This document shows, piece by piece, positions 35,425 through 46,412 of a DNA stretch of 64,000 nt. The notes below the pieces were generated by a model that saw only the letters and a program-made list of their open reading frames with translations, did not search any database and was not told the DNA's origin. This stretch comes from Solenopsis invicta (Eukaryota > Arthropoda > Insecta > Hymenoptera > Formicidae). The stretch is taken from positions 8,895,685 through 8,959,684 of the forward strand of contig NC_052672.1 of the NCBI RefSeq assembly GCF_016802725.1. The letters run 5' to 3'. Both the position numbers and the translations under genes were made by a program. Numbering within the stretch: position 1 is the stretch's first letter; the number at the start of each line of letters is the position of its first letter.

Positions 35425-37258
35425 GAGAGAGGTCATTCCCCGCACGCGATTAAAATTTTCGTATATCATTGTATATATAACGAGATAACATGACTACCTG
35501 TAAAATGCAGTGAAATACGGCGCGGCGTATTATAACCAATCTTTGCTTCAAATAAATCCGCGATGTTAATTTCAACAGAGAGTCGAGATTTGCCCAATTT
35601 GATTCTCATTGCTGATGCGACTGGCAAATTAGATAAAGAGCCAGTGCGCAATCGCGGAATTACGGCAAATGAGGCGAACGGGAGGAGGGAAAAGCGACCG
35701 AGTACGAGAGACAGCGCGAGACGTATAGACTGCCGGCCGAAAAGGAATTTATTAGCGACGCTGCGACGGTGAACGCTCGCAATAAACCGAGTTCACGATC
35801 GTCAGAGATTACGACGATGGTGGCAACTATCGGGTACTGACACCCACTGCCGCCGTAGCACCGGCGACCGACGGCGGCAGTGGCGGTCAGTAACGGTGGT
35901 CGGCTGGTCAGCCGCTGGTGGCTCTGCGCCGGGCGAGATGATTTAATGCCGGGGCTGCCCCACCCTGGAATGCGCGTCGTTTGCGCGAGATTTTCGAAAA
36001 ATAATATCGGGCCACCCGAGCGCGCGAGCCGGCCGGCAATATTATGCGCCGTTCGAATACATTACCCGGGCATTATACGCGCGCGCTCGCAGCGTTCGGT
36101 GGTCGACGACTTTTCGTGCAATTCTGCGTTCTGCTGTACCAGTTTTCTCTTTGTCCACACCGCTCGCCGTGGCGAGCGGTGGCTGAAATATTTCGCCCTT
36201 CGCGATCCGCGACGTTTCGAATTAATTAAACGAGATGCGTAATTCGATATCGCGACTCCCCTCGGTGCCTTAAAATTGTTAACGAGGTCACAAATTAGCA
36301 GCGCGTAATAAAATTAAAAGGCTACACTTGTAGACGACACGAGATTATTTCTCGTTATGTCAACTCTTATTAAAGTAGGTTGACCATAGATAATTTCTGA
36401 AGGCAGCAAATTGATTTTTCATTTTATTTTTGCAATACACTTACGCGAATAAATTGTCAGACCTATTTTCCTGTCAAACGCGTCAATACCGTTATTACGA
36501 GCCTTTACCTGTCCAACGAAGTGGTTATTACTTTCTTGGTACGTATCATTACGCTCACTGTGTTCGCGTCTTTAAGGATTTATTTTGTCCGGACAGACGT
36601 TAGTCTGTCCGTCGGTCGAAATTGAAGGCAACTTGCAAAACTGGGACGCACAAAGGGCGACGTATGCAAAATATAAGCATTTTACCGCGATAATTTAGCA
36701 TTTCTATAATGAGCTAGCAAGTTATTTCGGCTCTGAACGGCACGATATCTCGACACTGATCATCAATATTATGTCATTTTTAACATAAGCTCTCGTGGCA
36801 TAAAGAGCGCTCGGATGAGGGGATTATATCTCGTCAAAGGGAGTGGGATTTCAAAATGAAAACAGAGTTCTCCTTCTGAAGGAGGCATGCGCTTTCTTAA
36901 CAAGCATTCTGCGCATTCTTGCGCCGACGAACGGTCAGCTGATATATGACCGCAGATCGATATTACGTCCAAGAAACACGGGAACGGCGTGGCGGTAGAA
37001 AAATTCGGATGCGGCCCTGAAAGTGGCAACCGGCCTGCTTCGAGGACATCAGGTAGGAATATAAAGGTTCTGTTCCCAACGGGAGGTTGCCGGTGTCCGG
37101 ACCGGCCGATGTCCGGACGTGTCATATTAGGATAACCAGGTCTCCAGGATTCTCCACAGTCCCCCACGCTCCTCTACGTTCGCAGCTCGCACGGATACAC
37201 GCTCCTCTCTCGCGACGGATATATGCGAGATTGTTAAAATTCTCCGAACTTTGAAACT

Positions 37259-37284
37259 CGTCGTCGTCGTCGTCGTCGTCGTCG
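37259..37284 (+). repeat. (CGT)n microsatellite
   Basis: A perfect trinucleotide tract of about 26 bases. Confidence 0.95.
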
Positions 37285-38091
37285 CTTAAATCGCATAATT
37301 TTTCAGTGCCGCAATTTTCCAGGGAGTTTCCACGGACTGCTCACCCGCAGGCAGAGGCGGCATGAAAAGTGGACCGATTTAGCACACTCGATCTCCGTTT
37401 TCTCGTTTTCCTCTGTTCACGTTCATAAATTATTCACTATTCTCCCCGGACCTCCGGGTTTCGAGTAGTCTCTATACAGTATCCCCGAGTCATCCGCAGA
37501 TCACACGCGTATTAACCCCCTATTGTTATCTCCTGGAGATGGGTATTATTTAGAAAGAAGTCACGAGGAGTCGCTCTTGAGAAAATAAAACGAAGAGGCG
37601 GAATTGTTGAACGATTTGGGATGATACCGCTGTTTTCTGATATCCAGTGGTAAAGCCCTACTTGTTCTCGCTCGTTCTTGATGGCCGTACAACACCTTCG
37701 AACGAGATACACATCTTAGATTGCGTCCGCATTTCAAAGAGGACCGATATAAGTGGTTGTCGAGACACCTGGCTCGATATAGGTGACAGAGAGCCTGGCT
37801 AATCGTAGTAAGCCGACCAGTAAATTAGCGCCGGTGAGACTTGCCCGTGGAACCGGTAACCGACGAATCGGCACGGCGGGGACCCACCGAAGGCCGTCAC
37901 CGAATCTTTAATGGGCATTCGCATTTTTCAACTTCCCACGTTTAGCCGAGCATAGACACGTCCCTAAGCCGCGTGCGCCCGTAAATTAGATTTCTGCGAC
38001 GGATGATTTGTGATCGTCTCCTCGCATTCGCCAGGAATCGCAAGTGACGAAAAAAAAGGGGAAAAAGGAAATCCACCTTGAATCATCTTCA

Positions 38092-38117
38092 CGCGCGCGC
38101 GCGTGTGTGTGTGTGTG
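38092..38117 (+). repeat. (CG)n(TG)n tract
   Basis: Alternating purine/pyrimidine bases, CG units grading into TG units, make a potential Z-DNA former. Confidence 0.85.
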
Positions 38118-39404
38118 AAGTTGAATTTGGAAAACGCAACTCCTTTCACAAGATGCACATTTCGCGAAAGGGAAAACGGCGAGAGACGTCGGAAAAAAAT
38201 TGAGACGGAAAGTTGCCTGCTTTTTATGCGAAGTATAATGTACGCTTCGAAATTCGTTGTTGCCGTTTGCCGATGAAAACATAAAAATTTGTGAAAATTG
38301 CGTTGATCAATTGACATTTTGCACATTTTGTTTTACTTTGCGCGCACTACGCTGTCATTAATTGATACGCATCTCGTGTAATATTCGTATTACCAGCAAT
38401 CACATTCACAATGAGATTAATTTCGAGCTGAAACACGATCTGCAATTAAAGCGCGGTACAGGGGTCAAGTTAGTCGGATAAAATTAAGCTTCGGAATTCC
38501 CGCTTGAAAATCGTGAAGTAATCGGAGAACATTTAATCGGATTTCTCATCGCTAGTGTGCACAATGCATTTGTCATTACAATGCGCACAATGCTCGCAAA
38601 AATGTAACGCTGTGAAAAAAAAACTGAAGCTGAAAATATCGCGCGAGTTAGGCTGCCAATCCGCAAATTGACGATTAAAATAAAAATGTTTTAAGAGAGA
38701 AGATTGGGGTCTGGGAATTCGTTGAAAAAAATTACCGTTAAGGGCCACGTCGAGCAAATTCGCTACAGGCAATTATCGTGCAGCGAACTACGTCACAAAA
38801 GCGACGACGTATTGTCAGAGAAAGAGACAGAGAGAAAGAGAGAGAGGAAGGGGGGGGGGCTGGATTCCGTTAGATATTCACATAATTACCCCTGTGTTTT
38901 CGTGCATTCACATCAAGTGACGTTCATACGGTCTCGTCGATGACGTCCGCGAGCCAAAGGGGAGCGACTGTTTATTAAGGGACGTACAGAAGCTGCGGGG
39001 GTTAGCATAGGAATGCGCACCACCGGCAGCAATAGAGGCTACCACTGTCTTTGATGTCGCGTCTCGCTACGAGGCTTTGTGCCACGACGGACAATAAAAT
39101 GGGCGGAATCTCGTTTTCACGCCCGTTTGCTACAGACGTGCAAATCGCCTCTGCCGGATTTCTAATAAAGTGCACGGTCCAAAATGCATCCGACTGTGAA
39201 CATCATTGACAACCGATTCGTAATAACGCCAATAATCATGAGCGTGAGATGAAACAAGCGAGAGAGAGAGAGAGAATTATAATTTCAGATAAGATATATT
39301 AGATTCAATTAAGAAAGATATATTATTAACAAAAGAGAAACGTTGAGAGAATAGCAATATTCTTGTAATATGTCATAATATGTATATGTTACATAAATCA
39401 TATC

Positions 39405-39955
39405 TACACTGAAAAAAAAGAAATTATTGCAATTGTCATGATTAAATTATAATTTATAGTTATTTTCGGTATAAATTATATAATTTATATAAAGAAAATG
39501 GCTAATTGCGGTTGAAAGTAAATTTTAATGCTCAATAATAATTTAATTTGAATTTATATACGTTTACAAGTTCCCCCAAACTACGCCGCATGTTTTCCAA
39601 ACTTTAAAATGCAGTCTGACAAATAGAACCAGAAATGTAATATCACGAAATAAAATTGCAAATTAATTTAATATTTTTTTATGTCAACAGGCATTTTACA
39701 ATTTTTAAACTGTGAAGAATTTGTCGCGAAACATATTACCTTAACCAAAGTTAAACCTGTATCTCCCTATATCTTATGCCTGTTTCCGTTAATGCAGATT
39801 AACTTTGTCTCAGTTTATTTTACTCTTTATCTTTCTCCGATTCTCAAAACTAGAAAAAGATAAAGAGTAAATAGTTTCGTTCGGTACTTAACTAAATTAT
39901 TTTGTTGTCACAATAAAATTTTGATTCAAAGAATAAAATATTTTTCTTAGTGCAA
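39405..39955. mobile_element. Possible CACTGA-ended element
   Basis: The left end ACACTGAAAAAAAAGAAATT and the right end, GCACTAAGAAAAATATTTTA on the minus strand, are weakly mirrored. A family H hairpin lies inside at 39819-39871. The boundaries are provisional. Confidence 0.3.
39819..39871. repeat. Hairpin element (family H), copy 2
   Basis: TTTACTCTTTATCTTTCTC at 39819-39837 pairs with GAAAAAGATAAAGAGTAAA at 39853-39871 with one mismatch. Upstream it keeps the GCAGATTAACTTTG word of copy 1. Confidence 0.75.
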
Positions 39956-40841
39956 ATGGCACGAAACATTGATTCAATATTGCTACAATGTTTCATGCTG
40001 CCTGGGATAAGATTCAATTTCTACTAGGGCTTCTTTCCAATCTTTCCAAGGGCTCATCTGATCCTATTCGTCCAAGGCTATAGCACAACTAAAATTCTAA
40101 ATCGGTAATTTAGTCGAAACTTTTAATCGTTAACGCATGCCTTCGCTTTGACGAATTAGGTAAACGAACGGACGGTAGATTTACACCTTCCGCCGTTATC
40201 CTAGCAAAGCTGAAGCAGCGTCAAGCTCCCTCGGCCACGAATAACACAAGTATAATCAGTCATCAATTCCGCACAAACGAGATTTCCCGCAATTCAATTA
40301 ATTTGCCGCGAGGGGGTGTGCGAATGCGCGAGAATTGTGAGTTACGGACGTCGCAAAATCGAACTAATGGAAGTACGTCTTATTGAAATTTGCGGGGTAC
40401 AAGTTTCGCGGGAGAAAAGTTCACTAATACCTTGTACAGAGCGGTGTAACTTTCTGTTTGCGAAATATACGATCCCGCGTGAGACAGAACGAGCGAGAAC
40501 CGATTGGAAATATTGGCGGTTGAAGTTCGAAGTGAGTAAAGTTTCGCGAATCAATTCTTCCGACCAACTTTAATCCCGGCAAGGCCACTAGAGCGATTTC
40601 TTCGAGGGAAAACGCGATTTATTCGAGCCATTTGTAATCTGACGGCACGGAATCGATAACTTCCGCAGACGAGGTGAACATTATATTTAGTTTTATTCTA
40701 CTCGCGCGGCCACGGTTGGTTAAAATTATATCGACAATCCTCTTATGCGCTCTTATGCGGAAATTAAGTTGAGAAGATTCGTTAACAAACTGAAAAAAAA
40801 AAAAACGATCGAGCCGTTTAATGTTCTCGAATTTATAATGA
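39956..40841. other. Stretch without a recognised gene
   Basis: This is mixed-composition unique DNA. Overlapping 70-85-codon frames at 40316-40573 on both strands show no domain. Confidence 0.5.
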
Positions 40842-40843
40842 CT

Positions 40844-41035
40844 ACATTGCAAAAAAAATGTGTAATGTGTAATTATTTTTTATGCATTAAATTAAAATGT
40901 GTATAATTTTTGTGCTTGTTAAACGCTTAGATGTGCATCAATATTAAATTAAAACACGTCTAAGCGCGCATAAATGCGTAAAAGGCGACTACACACAAAA
41001 TTTTACACACAAAAATACGCACTTGGATTTGCAGT
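40844..41035. mobile_element. Small palindromic element at the left arm end
   Basis: It ends ACTTGGATTTGCAGT on the right and has a decayed counterpart (CTACATTGCAAAAAA) on the left. The centre carries the mirrored words CGCTTAGATGTGC and CACGTCTAAGCGCG. It corresponds to 42192-42411 in the other arm. Confidence 0.6.
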
Positions 41036-42191
41036 TTCAAATTTCGTCCCTAAGACCGAGAATCGCGCGCTACGAAAAAATGGCTACGATGTGTAGGAAC
41101 AACGGTAGGCATGAACATCGATTCGCATTTCAATTACAGACCCAACACCACAAATCTAGTATTGATGTAATGTAAAACGATCGACGAGACACTCGCGACG
41201 CGAGCGATTAAATGTAAACCGCGCGAGTAAAGGTAAAAACATTAGGTAAGATTCATAAGAAACAGTAAACAAGGTTATTCACTCACCCCACGGTCGCTCT
41301 GCCGTCGCCCGACGCCCAAAACATATGCGGGCTCCACGGCGCTCACACACGCGATCTCACGGGCGCGCACTAATTATCAAAATGCAACAAATGCAGGACT
41401 AAATGCGTAGGCCGATTAAACGCAATTCGAGAGCGCATCGCTGCGCTGCGTCTCCGTGGCGTTCCGTTGGCGGGAGAGGGCGGCGGATGACGTCAGCGTC
41501 ACGTCGGCAACTTCACTCCGATTTACCGCCGCGACACGACGCGAGTCAAGCTAGAGTTAAGACGCCGAATCACGCGCGCGACGCGGTTAACCTTCGCTTT
41601 CTACATATGCATGCGTTAGGGCGCGTTGCAGCACGCGTCAAACACCCTGTGCGTGCACGGAAGCCAGCCGTCTCGATTTCGGTCTCTTAACCCTAGCTTG
41701 ACTCGCGTCGTGTCGCACGGTAAACCGGAGTGAAGTTGACGCCGTCCGCTATCAAAGCTCTCTCCCGCCAATGGAGCGCCACTGAGACGCAGGACAGCAA
41801 AGCGCTCTCGAATCGCGTTTAATCGGCCTGCGCAATTAGTCTTGTATTCATTGCGCTTTTGGTAATAAGCGCGCGCGTGTGAGATCGTGTGTGTTATGGA
41901 GAATCGTGTGTGTGCTGCGAGGGATTCCGAGAGGAGCAGCAGATGCTTGGTCGGCGTCGGATAGCGCGACCGGAGAGAAAGGTAACCTATCATTTGTTTA
42001 TTTACTCGCGCGGCACTGATCGTTTGCGACGCACTCGTGTCGCATATCTGGTCGATCATTTTACACCGCTGTCCAAGATTTGGGCATGCAATTGAAAACG
42101 TATCGATGTTCATACCTACCGCCGTTTCCTATAACCCCATCGTAACCATTGTCTCGTAGCGCGCAATTCTCGGTCTCAAGGACGAGATTAT

Positions 42192-42411
42192 ACTGCAAAT
42201 TCAAGTGTATAGAATTACACTGTTGCTTTTACGCATTTTTATGTGCATATAATGTTTGTACTTTTTACGCGCTTAGACGTGTAATTTAATGTTGATGTAC
42301 ATCTAAGCGTGTAAACAGGATAAAAATTACACGCACAAGTTTAATTTAATGCTTAAAAAATACAAATGCGTTACAAAATGATTACACATTTTACACACTT
42401 GGATTTGCAGT
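42192..42411. mobile_element. Small palindromic element at the right arm end
   Basis: The ends ACTGCAAATTCAAGTGTAT and ACACTTGGATTTGCAGT are inverted repeats. The centre mirrors CGCTTAGACGTGTAAT with ACATCTAAGCGTG. It is a MITE-like element of 220 bp without coding capacity. Confidence 0.7.
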
Positions 42412-42474
42412 GTAGCAGCTTCAGTATAAAAAAAATACCATTTTATTAACAATTTTCTAGATCTACAAATATCG

Positions 42475-42815
42475 AGATATCGAATAAATTCTCGAAAGAA
42501 AGTCGGAAAAAATAAGAGTTTGCGAATAATTTAATTAAATAGAAAATTAAAAATCAAGATCTTTAATAAAGTCGTACAAATCTTGAAATATCGAATAAAT
42601 TTTCAAAAAAAGTCGAAAAAAATTAAAGCGTAATGCTAAAACTCGCGAATTATTCAGTCAAATGGGAAAATACAAATCGAAATCTTTATTAAAGTCGTAC
42701 AAATCTCGAAATATCGAATAAATTTTCGAAAAAAATTAAAGCGTAATTGTAAAGCTCGCGAATTATTCAATCAAATGGGAAAGGAAAAATCGAGACCTTT
42801 ATTAAAGTCGTACAT
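42475..42815 (+). repeat. Tandem repeat, three ~115-bp units
   Basis: Each unit begins AATATCGAATAAATT and ends TTWATAAAGTCGTACA. Units 2 and 3 also share GCGAATTATTCARTCAAATG. Lengths are about 110, 124 and 106 bases. Unit 1 is the most diverged. Confidence 0.85.
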
Positions 42816-42828
42816 CTTCCCGAACGGT

Positions 42829-42951
42829 AATTGAATCAGGATGTAATAAGGCCCTTAGCAGATTATCCCTAATTAAAGTCAGCTCCTAATAGGGAATCTT
42901 GATAGGGGCCTTATTGCATCCCGATTCAATTTCTATTCGGGACATATATTG
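42829..42951. repeat. Near-complete hairpin, 123 bp
   Basis: The arms 42829-42866 (CCCGAACGGTAATTGAATCA, then GGATGTAATAAGGCCCTT) and 42914-42951 are complementary with few mismatches. The inner segments ATTATCCCTA and TAATAGGGAAT also pair, so the hairpin is almost closed. It abuts the tandem repeat. Confidence 0.8.
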
Positions 42952-43751
42952 ATCTGGTACCTTATCAAAGCCTGATTTTGCATTCTATTGAAAAATGCAA
43001 ACAGAAAAGACGTAAGCTTGATTCCTCCGACGATTTTCGCGAGAGTTGAATGTAGCTATCGTGAATCGGCGAAAGCCATTTTTTCTCTCCCATCCATCGC
43101 CCCCGAGTGCGAATCCTGATTGGATCCAGCCACGTCGAACGCATGCGTGACCACGCGCGCGACGCGTATATATCGCACTTAATGCGTCAGATACGAACGC
43201 GCGTGCGCTCCGATCCTCGGTGCACGTACGAAAAAGGCACAGTGATAACGCGGAGGCCATCCACTCGCGCGCATCTCCGGCGTTCAGCTGGCAGAAGTTC
43301 GTCCGGGGAAAAAAAATTCATCAACGCGCATTGCCCAATGAGACGTTTGGCGAAAGGAAGGCGTTGTAAGAGGGCTTTCGAAGGAAAAGAAAAATCGATG
43401 AGAGATTCACAAAAGTGGAAAACGAGTGATATATATCCTAGTCCTGAAGGATGCGATAAATCAAATTTCTTCCTCATCTAGCTATTCATACCTTTGTTTG
43501 CGTACACACTTCATCACGCTTCGCCGCGCGAACGCGGTCTTAATTAAACGCGTGAGGAAGAAAAGAGATCTCATTGCATAGGGAGGTGCGAATCCACGCA
43601 TCCGCGATTTCTTTCTCTCGCGCCGCGAAGTGCGTTTAATTGCGAGTTTAAGTAATTAGTACCGCGAGGCGGGAAATCTCGAAGAGAACCCTTGCGAGCG
43701 GTTTTCTCCGCTCGCCTTTCCTCGTTCGATTCCCTCTTTGCGACGACTCGT
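42952..43751. other. Stretch without a recognised gene
   Basis: This is CpG-rich unique DNA. The 124-codon plus frame at 43107-43481 is opposed by open frames on the other strand and has a basic, low-information composition. Confidence 0.45.
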
Positions 43752-44579
43752 GCACTGATAAAAGAGTTTCATAGTAGCCACCAAATATTTAGTATTCAGT
43801 GAAGTAATGCCAATTATTTTATTAATATGACAAAAAATAATTTATTCTGCTGAATATTATATAAGAATTTTTTTATAGCACGAAGTTAAGTGTTGTCTTA
43901 CGCTGATTCGAACTTTTACTAATTTATTATATATATAATTGCGGTTTAAATTGTTGTATAATATGCGTTTTGATTGGTTATTTAATACGCGGTAATTAAT
44001 TAATACCGGTTTTGCTTAAGCCGATGAAGACTAAGTAAAGTCGAACGTTCTTGTATAATATTTAGAAGAATAAATTATTATTTTATGAGGAAAAGATTCT
44101 CTCTTACAGATGCTTGAGCATCAATTATTATTAAATTGCTTTCAATTTAATATCGTGATATTACTATTTCTTGTTGAACTTAAAATTGTGTTTTGAGACC
44201 AAGAAGTTATTCAGCAGTTTCGTGAACTTGAAAATAAAATTACACAATAAATATCAGGATAGCCGTGACCGACAAAGCTTTTCGTTTATATTACGTTTTC
44301 ACTTATCGATCGAAAAGTTCTCCATTTAAATTACTATTGTTAAAAATTACACCATTTAGAATTGCTTGTATTATAAATCGTTCTTTCTTCTATATATTTG
44401 TTTAGCAAAAACAACGTACGTGAGTTATTATATAATACAAGTGTTAAAAATAATTTTACTTTTCTAAATGTTTATAAAATTTGGAAAAATTTAAAAAAGT
44501 AAAATTGTTTTTGATTATATTAATCAAATAATTGGCATTATTTGACAGCTATTACCAAATTCTTTTTTCTTTCAGTGTA
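43752..44579. mobile_element. 828-bp element with long TIRs, CACTGA-type ends
   Basis: The left end GCACTGATAAAAGAGTTTCA and the right end, ACACTGAAAGAAAAAAGAAT on the minus strand, are inverted. Further in, AATGCCAATTATTTTATTAA mirrors AATGCCAATTATTTGATTAA. The arms are about 100 bp with gaps. The interior is AT-rich and non-coding. Confidence 0.65.
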
Positions 44580-45980
44580 CCCCGTCGTCTCGCTTGTCCT
44601 CGTAGCAATAATTGCTACGACAGAGTTGCAAAATGATGTAATACGTAGATACAATCTGCAATTCGGTATTATGAGATATAACTCATGGTGATTATCAAAA
44701 TCACAGTTTTCCTGCAACTAAAGGATATGGAATTATGCGTATCGCGATGAACACATTCCCGACTTGCGTTTGCACTGACGAGTACTTTGCGACGGATTCC
44801 AAAATCGCCTATTGAATCGCGGCTTCATAACATTTGGCGCGAAACGGCCGTCCTCTAATTTTTCAAGTAATTAACATCATTGCAGACGATTATTTGTCAT
44901 CGGAAATTTGTTCTGCGTCTGAAAAATAAATGCTGGGCCGTTACCGCGAGTAATTATAGTCTCGAGAGCGCAATGTCTTAATTTCCAGGCAGAACTGCGG
45001 CACCACATGTGCCATTTGTGCTAACCTGCCTCTTATCGCGTGTAAATGTTTAACACTTGCCTGGCGAGATAAGGAGCATCGTATTTTTCGTACGGGAATG
45101 TCCAGCTCGGTGAGCAGCCTCGCAAAATCTTCCGAGGTCGCGACTTTTTGGTGCCGCGAGGAAAATCGCGGTCTTGCGAAACTGTTTGACAGCGTGTACT
45201 CATTAACATTCGCGCGTTCTATCGTTCTTACAAACATATTTTTCGAGATAGATCTTTTTTCTTCTCGGCTCGCGACCCTTGCCCGCGCATACATTCAGCC
45301 TCCTTTCGAAATCCCACGCGCGCGTTTCGAATATTCTTTCGCGTGACCTATTACGGCCGCAACGCGAGAGGCGAAGCAAAGCGGAAAAAGAAAGAGACCG
45401 GCGATGGGGGAGGAGAGCGGGAAAAAGAGAGAGAGACAGAAAGAAAGGAGAAAGGGCACAAAAAAACGCACGATTTGTCACTCACAACGTCACTGCTTAT
45501 CCGCGCGATACATCACGAACCGGCGCACAGTTGGCCGTAATTAATCAACGGTGCAGCGATAAATAATTAAGATTCGAGCCGCGCGATCGCCTCATTAATT
45601 ATCGCCGCGTGCGGTGACACGCGTGACACTCTCTACAAAGTGCGGCCGTTTAAAGGCGCACTCGTGGCAGAGCTATTTTCTTTTTCTTGCGATTTAGCGG
45701 CCGATCGCGCCCATGATACCGCGAGGCCCCTCCTCTCTCCAAATGAACGAACGAACGAACGAGAGAGGAGCGCCGAGCTATCAAAGCCGAGAATTAATTA
45801 TATTATCTTTGCGTTGACACTGTACCTGTTCAATTTTTATTCAACGAGCTCCTCGTTAGTGGCCGGTTTCTCAATTGTATAAAAACTATTCTTGTATCGA
45901 CCATTCGATTTATCAAACTTCGCATAAAACCGCTTTTTAACTCGAGAAAAAATATGTGACACACAATGGGAATAATATTA
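44580..45980. other. Stretch without a recognised gene
   Basis: Three overlapping CpG-driven frames occupy 44941-45566. A GAAC tandem run is at about 45747-45760. There is no recognisable domain or paired splice sites. Confidence 0.45.
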
Positions 45981-46412
45981 GGGGAGAGTTGCCAGATGCG
46001 TACTACTTAAGCAATTTTTTATTACATTTTGCATTTGATGTTGTTTCAGATGCAAATCAAAAGTTCGAAATTATGGCTTGATGTTTCGGTCATCCATTAT
46101 TACGTGTGTTGAACTTTTTAGCAATAACAAATTAGTTTATTATAAGTTTTGGCATACTGCGAAAGACGTGACTTAAAAAACCGGTCGCCTAAAGCGTACC
46201 TGTGATCTCTTATATTGTATCATCTTCGAAAATATCGAATTTATAAATTAAAGTAAATAAAAAAATAAAGAACCATTAAGTAATATTTATTTTATTAATA
46301 ATTTATCGAAAAAAACGATCAAATACTCAATAATTAATAAATAGCAATAATGAAAAGTTAAGAAGTAAAACTGGCTTGAATTTATTTTTGTAATTGACAC
46401 ATTTTTATTCAT
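45981..46412 (+). repeat. Dispersed repeat family E, copy 1
   Basis: It matches the reverse complement of 56531-56968 over about 430 bp, including GATGTTTCGGTCATC, ACCGGTCGCCTAAAGCG, TGATCTCTTA and CGAAAATATCGAATTTATAA. Identity is about 75-80% by eye. No second terminal repeat was found downstream of this copy. Confidence 0.75.

Larger units (their letters stand above)
34286..39404. other. Long stretch without a recognised gene
   Basis: This is mostly CpG-rich unique DNA with microsatellites, listed separately. Overlapping ORFs around 34600-35140 come from (GT)n and CpG-rich sequence. A plus-strand frame at about 36951-37052 ends at a donor-like GTAGGAAT but has a poor acceptor. A GA/G-rich tract lies at about 38821-38860. 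Confidence 0.4.
40842..42415. repeat. 1.57-kb inverted repeat with ~735-bp arms
   Basis: The left arm 40842-41573 is mirrored by 41677-42415 across a loop of about 100 bp. Exact anchors include 24 bp (41531-41554 with 41693-41716). Also, AGGCCGATTAAACGCAATTC at 41410 pairs with the complement at 41829-41802, and GCGCGCTACG and ATCGATGTTCAT blocks occur further out. Identity is about 85% near the centre and lower, with gaps, outside. The outermost 190-220 bp of each arm are copies of one small palindromic element. ORFs of up to 165 codons inside are overlapping and unrecognised. A transcript would fold into a long imperfect double-stranded RNA. Whether it is one fold-back transposon or an inverted duplication is not clear. 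Confidence 0.85.

Noticed and set aside
36951..37052. Plus-strand frame ending at a donor-like GTAGGAAT
   Set aside because: The only usable acceptor lacks a polypyrimidine tract, and the peptide is unrecognised.
41286..41380. Exon-like segment in the left arm of the large inverted repeat (minus strand), ending at GTGAGTGAAT
   Set aside because: One frame vaguely recalls a WD40 blade, but the mirrored copy in the right arm does not keep it and the acceptor is weak.
41616..42113. 165-codon minus-strand ORF
   Set aside because: It lies within the loop and right arm of the large inverted repeat; the left arm does not keep the frame, so it is not under visible coding constraint.
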